Of a stretch of 5,254 nt of DNA, positions 1 through 5,254 are shown piece after piece. The translations under genes were made by a program, and so were the position numbers. The stretch spans positions 1 through 5,254 of the forward strand of contig JAFDCW010000831.1 in the NCBI GenBank assembly GCA_019312705.1, in the 5' to 3' direction. This DNA is from Deltaproteobacteria bacterium (GTDB lineage Bacteria > Myxococcota > Polyangia > Polyangiales > B10-G4). Numbering within the stretch: the stretch's first letter is position 1; each line of letters starts with the position of its first letter. The notes under the pieces were generated by a model. That model did not search any database. It was given only the letters and a program-made list of their open reading frames with translations, and was not told where the DNA came from.

Positions 1-2
1 CC

Positions 3-623
3 GACGCCTTCTCCATCGGCGTCGAATGCAAGAGCTGGTCGGGGCGCTTCGGAGCTTTCTGGCGCTCCCTCATCACCGAAGTCCGCGGCGTCTTCCCCGG
101 CCTCCTGACCTACAGCGCCAACTGGGACGAGGCCGAAGACGTACTCTTCTGGGACCAGCTCGACCTCATCGGCATCAACGCATTTTACCCCCTCGCCGAC
201 CACGACGGCGCGACCTTCGCCGAGTACGTGGCCGGCGCGGCGGCCGTCGTGCCCCGGGTCGAAGAGCTTGCGACGGTCCTCGACATGCCGGTGCTCTTCG
301 TCGAGGTCGGCTACACCACACGCCGCGACGCCGCAGTAGAGCCCTGGCTCTGGCCCGATGGCATGGACGGCGTGGTCGTCGATGAACACGAGCAGGCACG
401 GGCCCTCGACGCGCTCTTCCGGGCCTTCGTCCCGAAGCGTTGGTTCGCTGGCTTCTTCGTCTGGCGCTACTACGCCAACATCGACGACGTATCCCAGGAG
501 GCGATCTGGGGGTTCAGCCCCCACGGGAAGACCGCCGAGAAGGTCCTGCGGCGTGCCTTCGGGGGCCAATTCGGTCGGCGCGAGGCGGGGGCCCTGGTTT
601 CGCTGACCCTCCCTTGGGCGTAA
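3..623 (+). CDS. GH113-like TIM-barrel glycoside hydrolase, C-terminal part (5' end outside window)
   Basis: The frame is open from the left edge to TAA at 621-623, giving 206 residues without a start, so this is the C-terminal part of a longer protein. It resembles the C-terminal half of the GH113-like (beta-mannanase type) TIM barrel. Visible landmarks are IGVECKSW (residues 5-12), LTYSANWDE near residue 40, DLIGINAFYPL near residue 60, PVLFVEVGY (96-104), FFVWRYY, and a closing GFSPHGKTAEKVLRRAF. In clan GH-A enzymes the acid/base Glu sits at the end of strand 4 and the nucleophile Glu at the end of strand 7. Glu8 and Glu101 fit these roles by position, which is an inference. Activity would be cleavage of a beta-linked polysaccharide or glycan; the substrate cannot be read from the sequence. 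The N-terminus is missing, so export cannot be judged. It ends 11 nt before the phosphofructokinase and may be cotranscribed with it. Confidence 0.78.
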   Translation, partial: DAFSIGVECKSWSGRFGAFWRSLITEVRGVFPGLLTYSANWDEAEDVLFWDQLDLIGINAFYPLADHDGATFAEYVAGAAAVVPRVEELATVLDMPVLFVEVGYTTRRDAAVEPWLWPDGMDGVVVDEHEQARALDALFRAFVPKRWFAGFFVWRYYANIDDVSQEAIWGFSPHGKTAEKVLRRAFGGQFGRREAGALVSLTLPWA

Positions 624-634
624 CCTCTCGCCCC

Positions 635-1723
635 ATGAAGATTGGCATCATGACCGGGGGCGGCGACTGCCCAGGGCTCAACGCTGTGATCCGCGCAGCG
701 GTGAAGGTCGGCATCCGCCGCCACGGCGCCGAGTTCCTCGGCATCGAAGACGCCTTCAACGGCCTCATCGACCTCGACTATCGTTCGCCCACCGGCAACC
801 GCTGGCTCGCCGCGAAGGACGTTCAGCCAATCCTGCCCCGGGGAGGCACCATCCTCGGCACCTCGAACAAGAGTGATCCCTTCGGCTTCGTCGGCAAGGA
901 CGGAGTCGAGCGCGATGTGTCCGCCCAGGTGATGGAGAACTACGAAAAGCTGGGCCTCGAGGCGGTCATCTCCATCGGCGGTGATGGGTCGATGGGCATC
1001 GCCAAGCGCATGCAGGATCTGGGCATGAACGTGGTCGGCGTCCCGAAGACCATCGACAACGATCTCGCGGCCACGTACTACACCTTCGGCTTCGACACGG
1101 CGGTGGGCGTCGCGACCGATGCCCTCGACCGAATCCGCGATACCGCCGCGAGTCACGATCGCGTGATCCTCGTCGAGGTCATGGGCCGAGACGCCGGTTT
1201 CATCGCCCTTCATGCCGGCGTCGCGGGCGGCGCCCACGCCATCCTGCTTCCGGAGATCCCGTACCGAATCGAGCCTATCGTGGCACGCATCAACGACCGC
1301 CGTGACCGGGGCATGCCGTTCAGCGTCATCGTCGTGGCGGAAGGCGCCAAACCCGTCGGAGGCGAATCGAGCATCCTCGAGCACGTCCCCGGTGGCATGG
1401 CCCGCCTCGCGGGGGCCGCGCAGATCTGTGCGGCGGGCCTCGAACCTCACCTCGGAGACACCGAGGTTCGCATGACGGTCCTCGGCCACGTCCAGCGCGG
1501 GGGCAGCCCGTCCAACTTCGACCGCGTGCTCGCGACGCGCTTCGGCCACCACGCCGCCGACCTCGTCGCCGAGAAGCGCTTCGGGCGCATGGTCGCCCTC
1601 AGAACTCCAGACATCGTGTCGGTCACCCTCGAGGAAGCCCTCGGCGCCCCCAAGCGCGTCGACCCCGCGGGCCAACTCGTCGAAACCGCCCGAGCCCTCG
1701 GCGTCGCCTTCGGCGACGAATAG
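635..1723 (+). CDS. pfkA: 6-phosphofructokinase, group III (mixed-substrate PFK clade), probably ATP-dependent
   Basis: Complete 362-residue cytoplasmic enzyme that phosphorylates fructose 6-phosphate to fructose 1,6-bisphosphate, the committing step of glycolysis. The ATG at 635 places TGGGDCPGLNAVIRA at residues 7-21, the normal N-terminus of the family. Other motifs are GGDGS (115-119; Asp117 matches the Mg-binding Asp103 of E. coli PfkA), PKTIDND (137-143; Asp141 matches catalytic Asp127), MGRDAG (183-188), PEIPY (206-210, typical of group III) and the signature GHVQRGGSPSNFDR (284-297). The phosphoryl-donor positions are Gly118 (E. coli Gly104) and Lys138 (E. coli Gly124). Asp at the first would indicate PPi use, while Gly with Lys is seen in ATP-using group III enzymes, so ATP is favoured. 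No Shine-Dalgarno sequence is visible before the ATG, and only 11 nt separate it from the upstream stop, so translation may depend on ribosomes arriving from upstream. Confidence 0.96.
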   Translation: MKIGIMTGGGDCPGLNAVIRAAVKVGIRRHGAEFLGIEDAFNGLIDLDYRSPTGNRWLAAKDVQPILPRGGTILGTSNKSDPFGFVGKDGVERDVSAQVMENYEKLGLEAVISIGGDGSMGIAKRMQDLGMNVVGVPKTIDNDLAATYYTFGFDTAVGVATDALDRIRDTAASHDRVILVEVMGRDAGFIALHAGVAGGAHAILLPEIPYRIEPIVARINDRRDRGMPFSVIVVAEGAKPVGGESSILEHVPGGMARLAGAAQICAAGLEPHLGDTEVRMTVLGHVQRGGSPSNFDRVLATRFGHHAADLVAEKRFGRMVALRTPDIVSVTLEEALGAPKRVDPAGQLVETARALGVAFGDE

Positions 1724-1738
1724 CCACGCCCATCGGAG

Positions 1739-1764
1739 ACAACGGCGTGACTGAGCGCCGTTGT
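1739..1764. terminator. Inverted repeat between convergent genes, candidate bidirectional terminator
   Basis: ACAACGGCG (1739-1747) and CGCCGTTGT (1756-1764) are perfect reverse complements around an 8-nt loop. The hairpin fills most of the 40-nt space between the pfk stop and the envC-like stop on the opposite strand, and its last base is the final base of that minus-strand TAA codon. The position suits a shared terminator. Neither flank carries a good U-tract (TTGTTAGAG on the + side, none on the minus side), so a classical intrinsic terminator is not proven. Confidence 0.5.
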
Positions 1765-2712
1765 TAGAGTCCGAGCCAGGCGTTGGCGTCTAGTGCCCGC
1801 GTCCCGCGGCGCACCTGGAAGAAGATGGCTCCTCCACCGACGGCGCCGAGACGGCCTCCCCGGGGTACCCGGTCGCCGACGGCGACGCCGGACCCGGTGA
1901 GCCCCCCGTAGACCGTGAAGTAGCTCTCGCCGTGGTCGACGATGACCATCGGCCCGTACCCTTCCTGGCGGTCGACGTAGGCGACGCGGCCCTCTTCGAC
2001 GGCGTGCACGGTTGCCCCGTGAGAAGCGAAGAACTCGATCCCCGCGCCGTCTCCGCGTTCGGCTGGTCGCATGTCCACGCGACCCGAAACAGGCATGCCG
2101 AGGCGTCCCCGCTGGGTGCGGAAGACTGGCCCATGGCTTTGCTGGCCGACGATGGAGAGCGAACCCCAGCCGCTCTGGGCCTGATAGGAAGTCCCGGTCC
2201 CGAACCCGCGGTCCCAGAAGTCAGTCCTCGACTCGACCTGGTCGAGGCGTGCGCGCTGCCCCTGCAGCGTAGCTAGGTTGGCTTCGGCGGCAGCGACATC
2301 GGTCGCAAGCTGCCCCGTCTGCTCGCGCAGGACACGCCCGCGCTCGGTGAGCGACGCGAGGCCCCGGGCGTCGCTACGGGCCATGCGCTCGAGACGATCG
2401 ACTCGGGAAAGATGCGAGAGCAGCGCGGGAAACCCGCCCGCCAGGGGCAGCATGCCCGCGCGTGTGATCCGATAGAGCGCCCGAGTCCGCGTGCGCAGAC
2501 GGCTCTGCGCGGCGGCGCGCCGTTCGGCGAGGCCTTCGATCTCGGAGTCCAGGCGCGCCTTGTGGGTTCGCTTCTGCTCGAGGAGCGTCGTCGCGTCGGC
2601 GATTTGTGCATGCACGCCCCCCCCCAGGCCTGGGGCCTGTCTGGGCGCCCGCCTCGGCCGTGAAGACGAGGAAGGGAATGACGGCGAGCCAGAGAGGGAA
2701 GACGCGTATCAT
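1764..2712 (-). CDS. envC: EnvC-like murein hydrolase activator (signal peptide, coiled coil, degenerate LytM/M23), frame broken at a G9 run
   Basis: Periplasmic activator of cell-wall amidases at division, expected to be controlled by FtsEX. The start is ATG 2712-2710, sharing its A with the ftsX stop (TGATG). Residues 1-23 form a signal peptide (MIRVF, hydrophobic core, then AGA before Gln24 as likely cleavage site). After PGGG the start frame leaves the domain frame at nine Gs (2617-2625). With eight Gs the protein would run on as VHAQIADATTLLEQKR to a 315-residue product. In that numbering a coiled coil spans about 35-160 and the LytM domain about 203-314. The zinc ligands are absent: the HxGxD site reads GAGIE (222-226) and the HxH site reads IFFQVRR (296-302), matching the LYFEIRR type in E. 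coli EnvC, so it should activate rather than cut. As written, the start frame ends at 2374 after an Arg-rich nonsense tail. The frame break may be sequencing error, mutation or phase variation. Confidence 0.85.
2617..2625 (-). repeat. G9 homopolymer at the envC-like frame break
   Basis: Nine consecutive C on the + strand (nine G in the envC-like mRNA), coding Gly-Gly-Gly just after the signal peptide. The upstream (start and signal peptide) and downstream (coiled coil and LytM) frames differ by exactly one nucleotide across this run, so eleven or eight Gs restore the gene and nine do not. Homopolymers of this length are prone to both replication slippage and sequencing indels. Confidence 0.9.
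2622..2635. repeat. 14-bp perfect palindrome overlapping the G9 run
   Basis: CCCCAGGCCTGGGG is its own reverse complement and shares its left four bases with the homopolymer. As RNA it could form a five-pair stem with a GGCC loop, and the CCCC arm could pair in several registers with the nine Gs. This would favour slippage or miscounting at the tract. No protein-binding function is implied. Confidence 0.7.
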
Positions 2713-3593
2713 CAAATATCCAGGTAGCGGCGCAAGGACACTGCGCTGCCCAAGGCGCCGGTGGCGCCACCACCGAGGATGATGGCGGCGACGGTCGCCG
2801 GGGTGAGGAAGCCAATCTGCGCCCCGGTGAGGATGGCGAGGCTACCGTCCAGCTCACCGCGGAGCGTGAGGAACGCGACGCCGAGAATGGCTATGGCCAT
2901 CGCCGCCGCGACCAACCCGGACGCGGCCCCCTCGACGACGAACGGGGACCGTACGAAAGAGTCGGTTGCTCCGCAGAGCTTCATGACCTCGATCTCGCGC
3001 CGGCGACTCGCGAGGGCCAGCCGGATCGTATTGCCGACGACGGCGAGCACGCAGAAGCCGACTAGGAACGCGAGGCCGAGGACGAGGGCTCGGCCCGTGG
3101 CGAGCAACGCCTCGAGCTGCCCGAACCAGGCGGCGTAGGTCTCGACGTCCTCGACGGCGCCGAAGCGGTCCACCCGCTCGGCGACGCTTGCGGCCCGCTG
3201 CACCGTGACCTGGGAGCCGAGGGTGACTTCGAGGGACGCCGGAAAGACGTCCGGCGGCAAGTCACCGAGGTCCCCTTCGAGGCGGGTCTGAGTGAGGAAC
3301 GACTCTCGGGCCTCACGGGCGCTGACGTGGGAAACCGAACGAACCTCCGGGAGGCCGTCGAGGAGGAGCATCAACTGCTCGACATCTGCGCGACGCGCGC
3401 CGTCGACGAGGTAGACGGTCATCCGCCGACTCTCGCCCCAGTGGTCGGCGAGGCCCCCGAGGTTCTGCACCGCGAGGAGGGTCGCCGCGAAGCAGAGGAA
3501 CGCGACGGTCAGGCTGGAGACGGCGACGACGTAGAGGGTCAGGTCTTCCCGGAGCCCGCGGCGGGCCCGGGTGATGGCGGTCTTGAGCTTCAC
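2712..3593 (-). CDS. ftsX: Cell division protein FtsX (ABC transporter-like membrane subunit)
   Basis: A 293-residue inner-membrane partner of FtsE; FtsEX passes the ATP cycle to a periplasmic hydrolase activator at the septum. The start is GTG 3593-3591, chosen because it overlaps the ftsE stop (GTGA) and has a strong GGAGGAA site 7 nt upstream. The protein then begins MKLKTAITRARRGLRED. The usual FtsX layout is seen: cytoplasmic N-terminus, TM1 about 20-42, a periplasmic domain about 45-167 (opening with MTVYLVDG at 58-65), TM2 about 169-190, TM3 about 223-244 and TM4 about 265-285. Between TM2 and TM3 is the family motif RRREIEVMKLCGAT (197-210), the loop contacting FtsE, followed by FVRSPFVVEG. 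The C-terminus SLRRYLDI is also typical. Its TGA shares one base with the ATG of the envC-like gene, so translation of the two is probably coupled. Length is normal for non-enteric FtsX. Confidence 0.95.
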   Translation of the reverse strand: MKLKTAITRARRGLREDLTLYVVAVSSLTVAFLCFAATLLAVQNLGGLADHWGESRRMTVYLVDGARRADVEQLMLLLDGLPEVRSVSHVSAREARESFLTQTRLEGDLGDLPPDVFPASLEVTLGSQVTVQRAASVAERVDRFGAVEDVETYAAWFGQLEALLATGRALVLGLAFLVGFCVLAVVGNTIRLALASRRREIEVMKLCGATDSFVRSPFVVEGAASGLVAAAMAIAILGVAFLTLRGELDGSLAILTGAQIGFLTPATVAAIILGGGATGALGSAVSLRRYLDI

Positions 3594-4405
3594 GCTGCTT
3601 TTCCTCCGTTGTGCGCGGCGCCGGTAACCCGGCGAGGCCAACTGCGAAGGCCGCCCCGTGCTTCGCTCACTCGTCCTCCATCGAGAGAAACGATGCGATG
3701 GTTGCGCTTCGAGATGAGCGAGTGGTCGTGGGTCGCGAAAAGAACGGTCGTGCCGGTCGCGTTGATCTCTTCGAAGAGCGTCAGGATGTCGAGGGCAAGG
3801 TGGGGGTCGAGGTTGCCCGTGGGCTCATCAGCCAGGAGCAGGGCCGGCTCGGTGACGATGGCGCGGGCGACCGATACGCGCTGCATCTCGCCGCCCGAGA
3901 GGTTCTCCGTTCGCTCCCCTCCCCTGCCAGCGAGGCCCACCCTTTCGAGGGCCTCGGCGACCCGAGAGCGCACCAAGCGCCCGGGCATCTCGAGGATCTC
4001 CAAGGGAACGGCCACGTTTTCGAAGACCGTCCAATGGTCCACGACCTTGAAATCCTGGAACACGATCCCGAGGTTCCGCCGAAGGAACGGGATGGACTTG
4101 GGCGCGAGGCGGGCGATATCCCGACCCGAAAAGAGGATCCGTCCGTCATCGGGAGTCTCAGCCCGGTAGATCAGGGACAGGAGGGTGCTCTTGCCGGCGC
4201 CACTCGGACCGGTGATGAAGAGGAACTCGCCCCGCTCGACGGTCAGATTGACCGTCCGGAGGGTAGGAACGTCGGGCCGGAAGAACTTGCAAACGTCTTC
4301 CAGCACCAAGACGGGCTTCGCCCCAACGGTCGAGTCCGCCCTGACTCCCGCCCTAAAAAAGGGAAAGGGCCGAACGCCGCTGTCTCGTTCTCCGCGTTTT
4401 GCCAT
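3590..4405 (-). CDS. ftsE: Cell division ATP-binding protein FtsE
   Basis: ABC ATPase of the FtsEX divisome complex, on the cytoplasmic face of the membrane. From ATG 4405-4403 it is 271 residues. Motifs in order are Walker A GPSGAGKST (66-74), Q-loop Gln117 in IVFQDFKVVDHWTVFENV (the FtsE-type DFKLL-like stretch), signature LSGGEMQR (169-176), Walker B LLLADEP with catalytic Glu194, D-loop GNLD (197-200) and switch His226 in ATHD. FtsE is usually about 220-230 residues and starts only a few residues before the first strand, here VLVLEDVCKFF (32-42). This start therefore adds about 30 poorly structured residues, and the C-terminus has a further basic tail. The alternatives TTG 4309 and GTG 4306 would give a standard length, but neither has a clear ribosome site. 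The gene overlaps ftsX by 4 nt and follows the upstream exported-protein gene by 69 nt. Confidence 0.95.
   Translation of the reverse strand: MAKRGERDSGVRPFPFFRAGVRADSTVGAKPVLVLEDVCKFFRPDVPTLRTVNLTVERGEFLFITGPSGAGKSTLLSLIYRAETPDDGRILFSGRDIARLAPKSIPFLRRNLGIVFQDFKVVDHWTVFENVAVPLEILEMPGRLVRSRVAEALERVGLAGRGGERTENLSGGEMQRVSVARAIVTEPALLLADEPTGNLDPHLALDILTLFEEINATGTTVLFATHDHSLISKRNHRIVSLDGGRVSEARGGLRSWPRRVTGAAHNGGKAA
3601..3607 (-). promoter_or_regulatory. Ribosome binding site of ftsX
   Basis: Reads GGAGGAA on the minus strand, seven nt before the GTG at 3593, inside the end of ftsE. It is the only strong Shine-Dalgarno sequence I found before any gene in the window, and it decides the ftsX start against the upstream TTG at 3641. 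Confidence 0.85.
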
Positions 4406-4474
4406 GCATCTCGCGTAACCCGGAGAAGGTAAAGGACGCAAAATTTCCGCAGGCCGGCGGCAAGAAGGGATACG
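4406..4474. other. Intergenic gap before ftsE
   Basis: This 69-nt gap lies between the stop of the four-cysteine protein gene and the ftsE ATG, both on the minus strand. It holds a weak GC hairpin (CCGC/GCGG, 4447-4460) followed on the minus strand by AAATTTT, which might end the upstream transcript. No convincing -35/-10 pair for ftsE is visible. If ftsE really begins near 4309, the leader would extend about 100 nt further. Confidence 0.4.
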
Positions 4475-5254
4475 TCAGGGGGGCAGGATTACGACGTCTA
4501 GACGGTAATCCCCGGCCGTCGAGAAGCTCGAGGTTTCGATCATCAGATAGTAGGTGCCCGCGTCGAGGGTCTGGGAAATGAACGCGGGGTCGCCGGTGTG
4601 ACAGGCCAGGTTGGCGCCGGCGCCGCAGGTATCCCGGAGGGTCAGGTAGAGGCTACCAGTCCCGCTGACCCGGTCCGCGCTGATCAACACCCGTTGGGGA
4701 GCCGCGAGGGTGACCTGGTAGAAGGCGTCAGGCCGGGTGCCCGAGGAGCAGCCCCTGAGGTCGTCCTCGAAGTCGATCGTCGTATCGACGCTCGAGTAGC
4801 CCGCCCCGACTTCGATGGCACCGGAGCACCGATCGTTCGGGGGGACCGGGGTCGGCGGCCCCGTCGTGATCGAAGCACTGGCCGTTCCCGAACTGGTCGA
4901 GGTCGAGGTGGCGACGAAGTAGCGCCCCGGGGGCAGGCTGCGGAATACATTGGTGAGGGTACCAGAGCCGCTGCGGCAGCGAATCTCACTCCCGACGACT
5001 CCACACGACGTACCGAGGGAGACGTAGTGAGACAAACCACTCGAGGTGGTGAGGGTCACATCTTGGGTCGTCGCCAGGTCGAAGAAGAAGAAGGAATCTC
5101 GGTAGAAGGTCGCAGTGCCGCCGCACCCCGTGCCCCCGTCGAACTCCTGGGTCGAAAGGCTCACGGACCCGGGGGTCGTGGTGATGTCGACGGCGCTCGA
5201 ACACGCGTCCGCCGGCGTGCGCGGGACCGGTGGGGTGATGGAGACATCGAGGGA
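4475..5254 (-). CDS. Probably exported protein of tandem four-cysteine beta-sandwich modules, C-terminal part (5' end outside window)
   Basis: The frame is open from the right edge to TGA at 4477-4475, giving 259 residues with no start, so the N-terminus lies beyond the window. I do not recognise a named gene. The sequence is rich in Ser, Thr, Gly and Val with short beta-strand-like stretches. It holds two consecutive modules, each opening with a Pro-rich linker and a PxDxCSxA motif (PADACSSAVDI at residues 14-24, PPNDRCSGAIEV at 138-149). Each module has a Phe/Tyr-rich strand (DSFFFFDL, DAFYQVTL) and a final LPPGRYFV or LDAGTYYLMIE strand. This pattern recalls PPC-like (pre-peptidase C-terminal) beta-sandwich domains of secreted proteins, though that assignment is an inference. 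Four Cys per module suggest disulfides and hence a periplasmic, outer-membrane or extracellular location. No catalytic motif is visible in this part, and a link to ftsEX downstream is not evident. Confidence 0.8.
   Translation of the reverse strand, partial: SLDVSITPPVPRTPADACSSAVDITTTPGSVSLSTQEFDGGTGCGGTATFYRDSFFFFDLATTQDVTLTTSSGLSHYVSLGTSCGVVGSEIRCRSGSGTLTNVFRSLPPGRYFVATSTSTSSGTASASITTGPPTPVPPNDRCSGAIEVGAGYSSVDTTIDFEDDLRGCSSGTRPDAFYQVTLAAPQRVLISADRVSGTGSLYLTLRDTCGAGANLACHTGDPAFISQTLDAGTYYLMIETSSFSTAGDYRLDVVILPP
4478..5233 (-). repeat. Two tandem protein modules of about 125 residues with matching cysteine spacing
   Basis: Within the partial exported protein, module A (residues about 8-132) has Cys at 18, 44, 84 and 93, and module B (about 133-259) has Cys at 143, 169, 210 and 218. 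The gaps are 26, 40, 9 and 26, 41, 8, and the first cysteines are exactly 125 residues apart. Sequence identity between modules is otherwise low, so this is an old duplication visible at protein level, not a DNA repeat. Further copies may lie upstream, outside the window. Confidence 0.72.

Noticed and set aside
470..1675. Long minus-strand open frame (about 400 codons) opposite phosphofructokinase
   Set aside because: It mirrors the codon positions of pfk in GC-rich DNA, has His/Asp/Ala/Val-rich composition with no recognisable motif, and pfk on the + strand is certain.
1702..1718. CGTCGCC-TTC-GGCGACG hairpin near the end of pfk
   Set aside because: It encodes the last residues of the protein (GVAFGDE), has no U-tract, and such short repeats are frequent in GC-rich coding sequence. 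The 1739-1764 repeat is the better terminator candidate.
1764..2615. Taking GTG 2615 as the true start of the envC-like gene
   Set aside because: It begins immediately after the G9 run with no properly spaced ribosome site and would give a protein without a signal peptide, although the gene's role is periplasmic. The ATG at 2712 is coupled to ftsX and encodes a clear signal peptide.
3593..3641. TTG 3641 as the ftsX start
   Set aside because: It would overlap ftsE by about 50 nt and add an Arg-rich extension, whereas GTG 3593 has a GGAGGAA site at 7 nt spacing and a GTGA overlap.
3327..4432. Two long + strand open frames opposite ftsX and ftsE
   Set aside because: Both are antisense shadows of well-supported genes, with Arg/Pro/Glu-rich translations and no domain.
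4405..4474. Sigma-70-type promoter for ftsE on the minus strand
   Set aside because: Candidate TTGCGT or TTGCCG boxes lack a matching -10 element at correct spacing.
1..5254. tRNA/rRNA genes, CRISPR arrays, insertion sequences, attachment sites
   Set aside because: No cloverleaf-like segment, regularly spaced direct repeats, transposase motifs or terminal repeats were seen on either strand. Nearly all the sequence is explained by the genes listed.

Overview
The window is GC-rich, densely packed bacterial chromosome. Gene content (a degenerate-LytM EnvC-type activator encoded with ftsEX, a group III phosphofructokinase, and a secreted cysteine-paired repeat protein) suggests a Gram-negative bacterium. 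The Myxococcota/deltaproteobacterial area is my best guess, but it is an inference from protein style and composition, not a demonstrated assignment.

Layout. On the + strand, the 3' part of a GH113-like TIM-barrel glycoside hydrolase (3-623, cut by the window edge) is followed 11 nt later by a complete 6-phosphofructokinase (635-1723). These converge on a minus-strand cell-division operon. Between the two sets, at 1739-1764, lies a perfect 9-bp inverted repeat that probably ends transcription in one or both directions. Read in its own direction, the minus-strand operon is ftsE (4405-3590), ftsX (3593-2712) and an envC-like gene (2712-1764). The junctions are translational-coupling overlaps (GTGA between ftsE and ftsX, TGATG between ftsX and envC). 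Upstream of ftsE, after a 69-nt gap, is the 3' part of a gene for a probably exported protein built from two tandem four-cysteine modules of about 125 residues (5254-4475, cut by the window edge).

How the genes work together. FtsE (ATPase) and FtsX (four-helix membrane protein with a periplasmic loop) form the divisome ABC complex that switches on a periplasmic peptidoglycan-hydrolase activator. The third gene encodes such an activator: signal peptide, coiled coil and a LytM domain lacking the zinc ligands. The whole signalling unit is therefore in one operon. The phosphofructokinase and glycoside hydrolase are carbohydrate-metabolism genes with no evident link to division.

Main oddity. The envC-like gene is not open in one frame. 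The start codon and signal peptide lie in one frame and the coiled coil plus LytM domain in another, and the switch falls exactly at a run of nine Gs (2617-2625, coding strand) that abuts a 14-bp palindrome. Eight Gs would give a continuous 315-residue protein. This is either a sequencing or assembly indel, a real mutation, or a length-variable on/off switch. I see no convincing wholly new system; this tract and the four-cysteine module are the items most worth checking.
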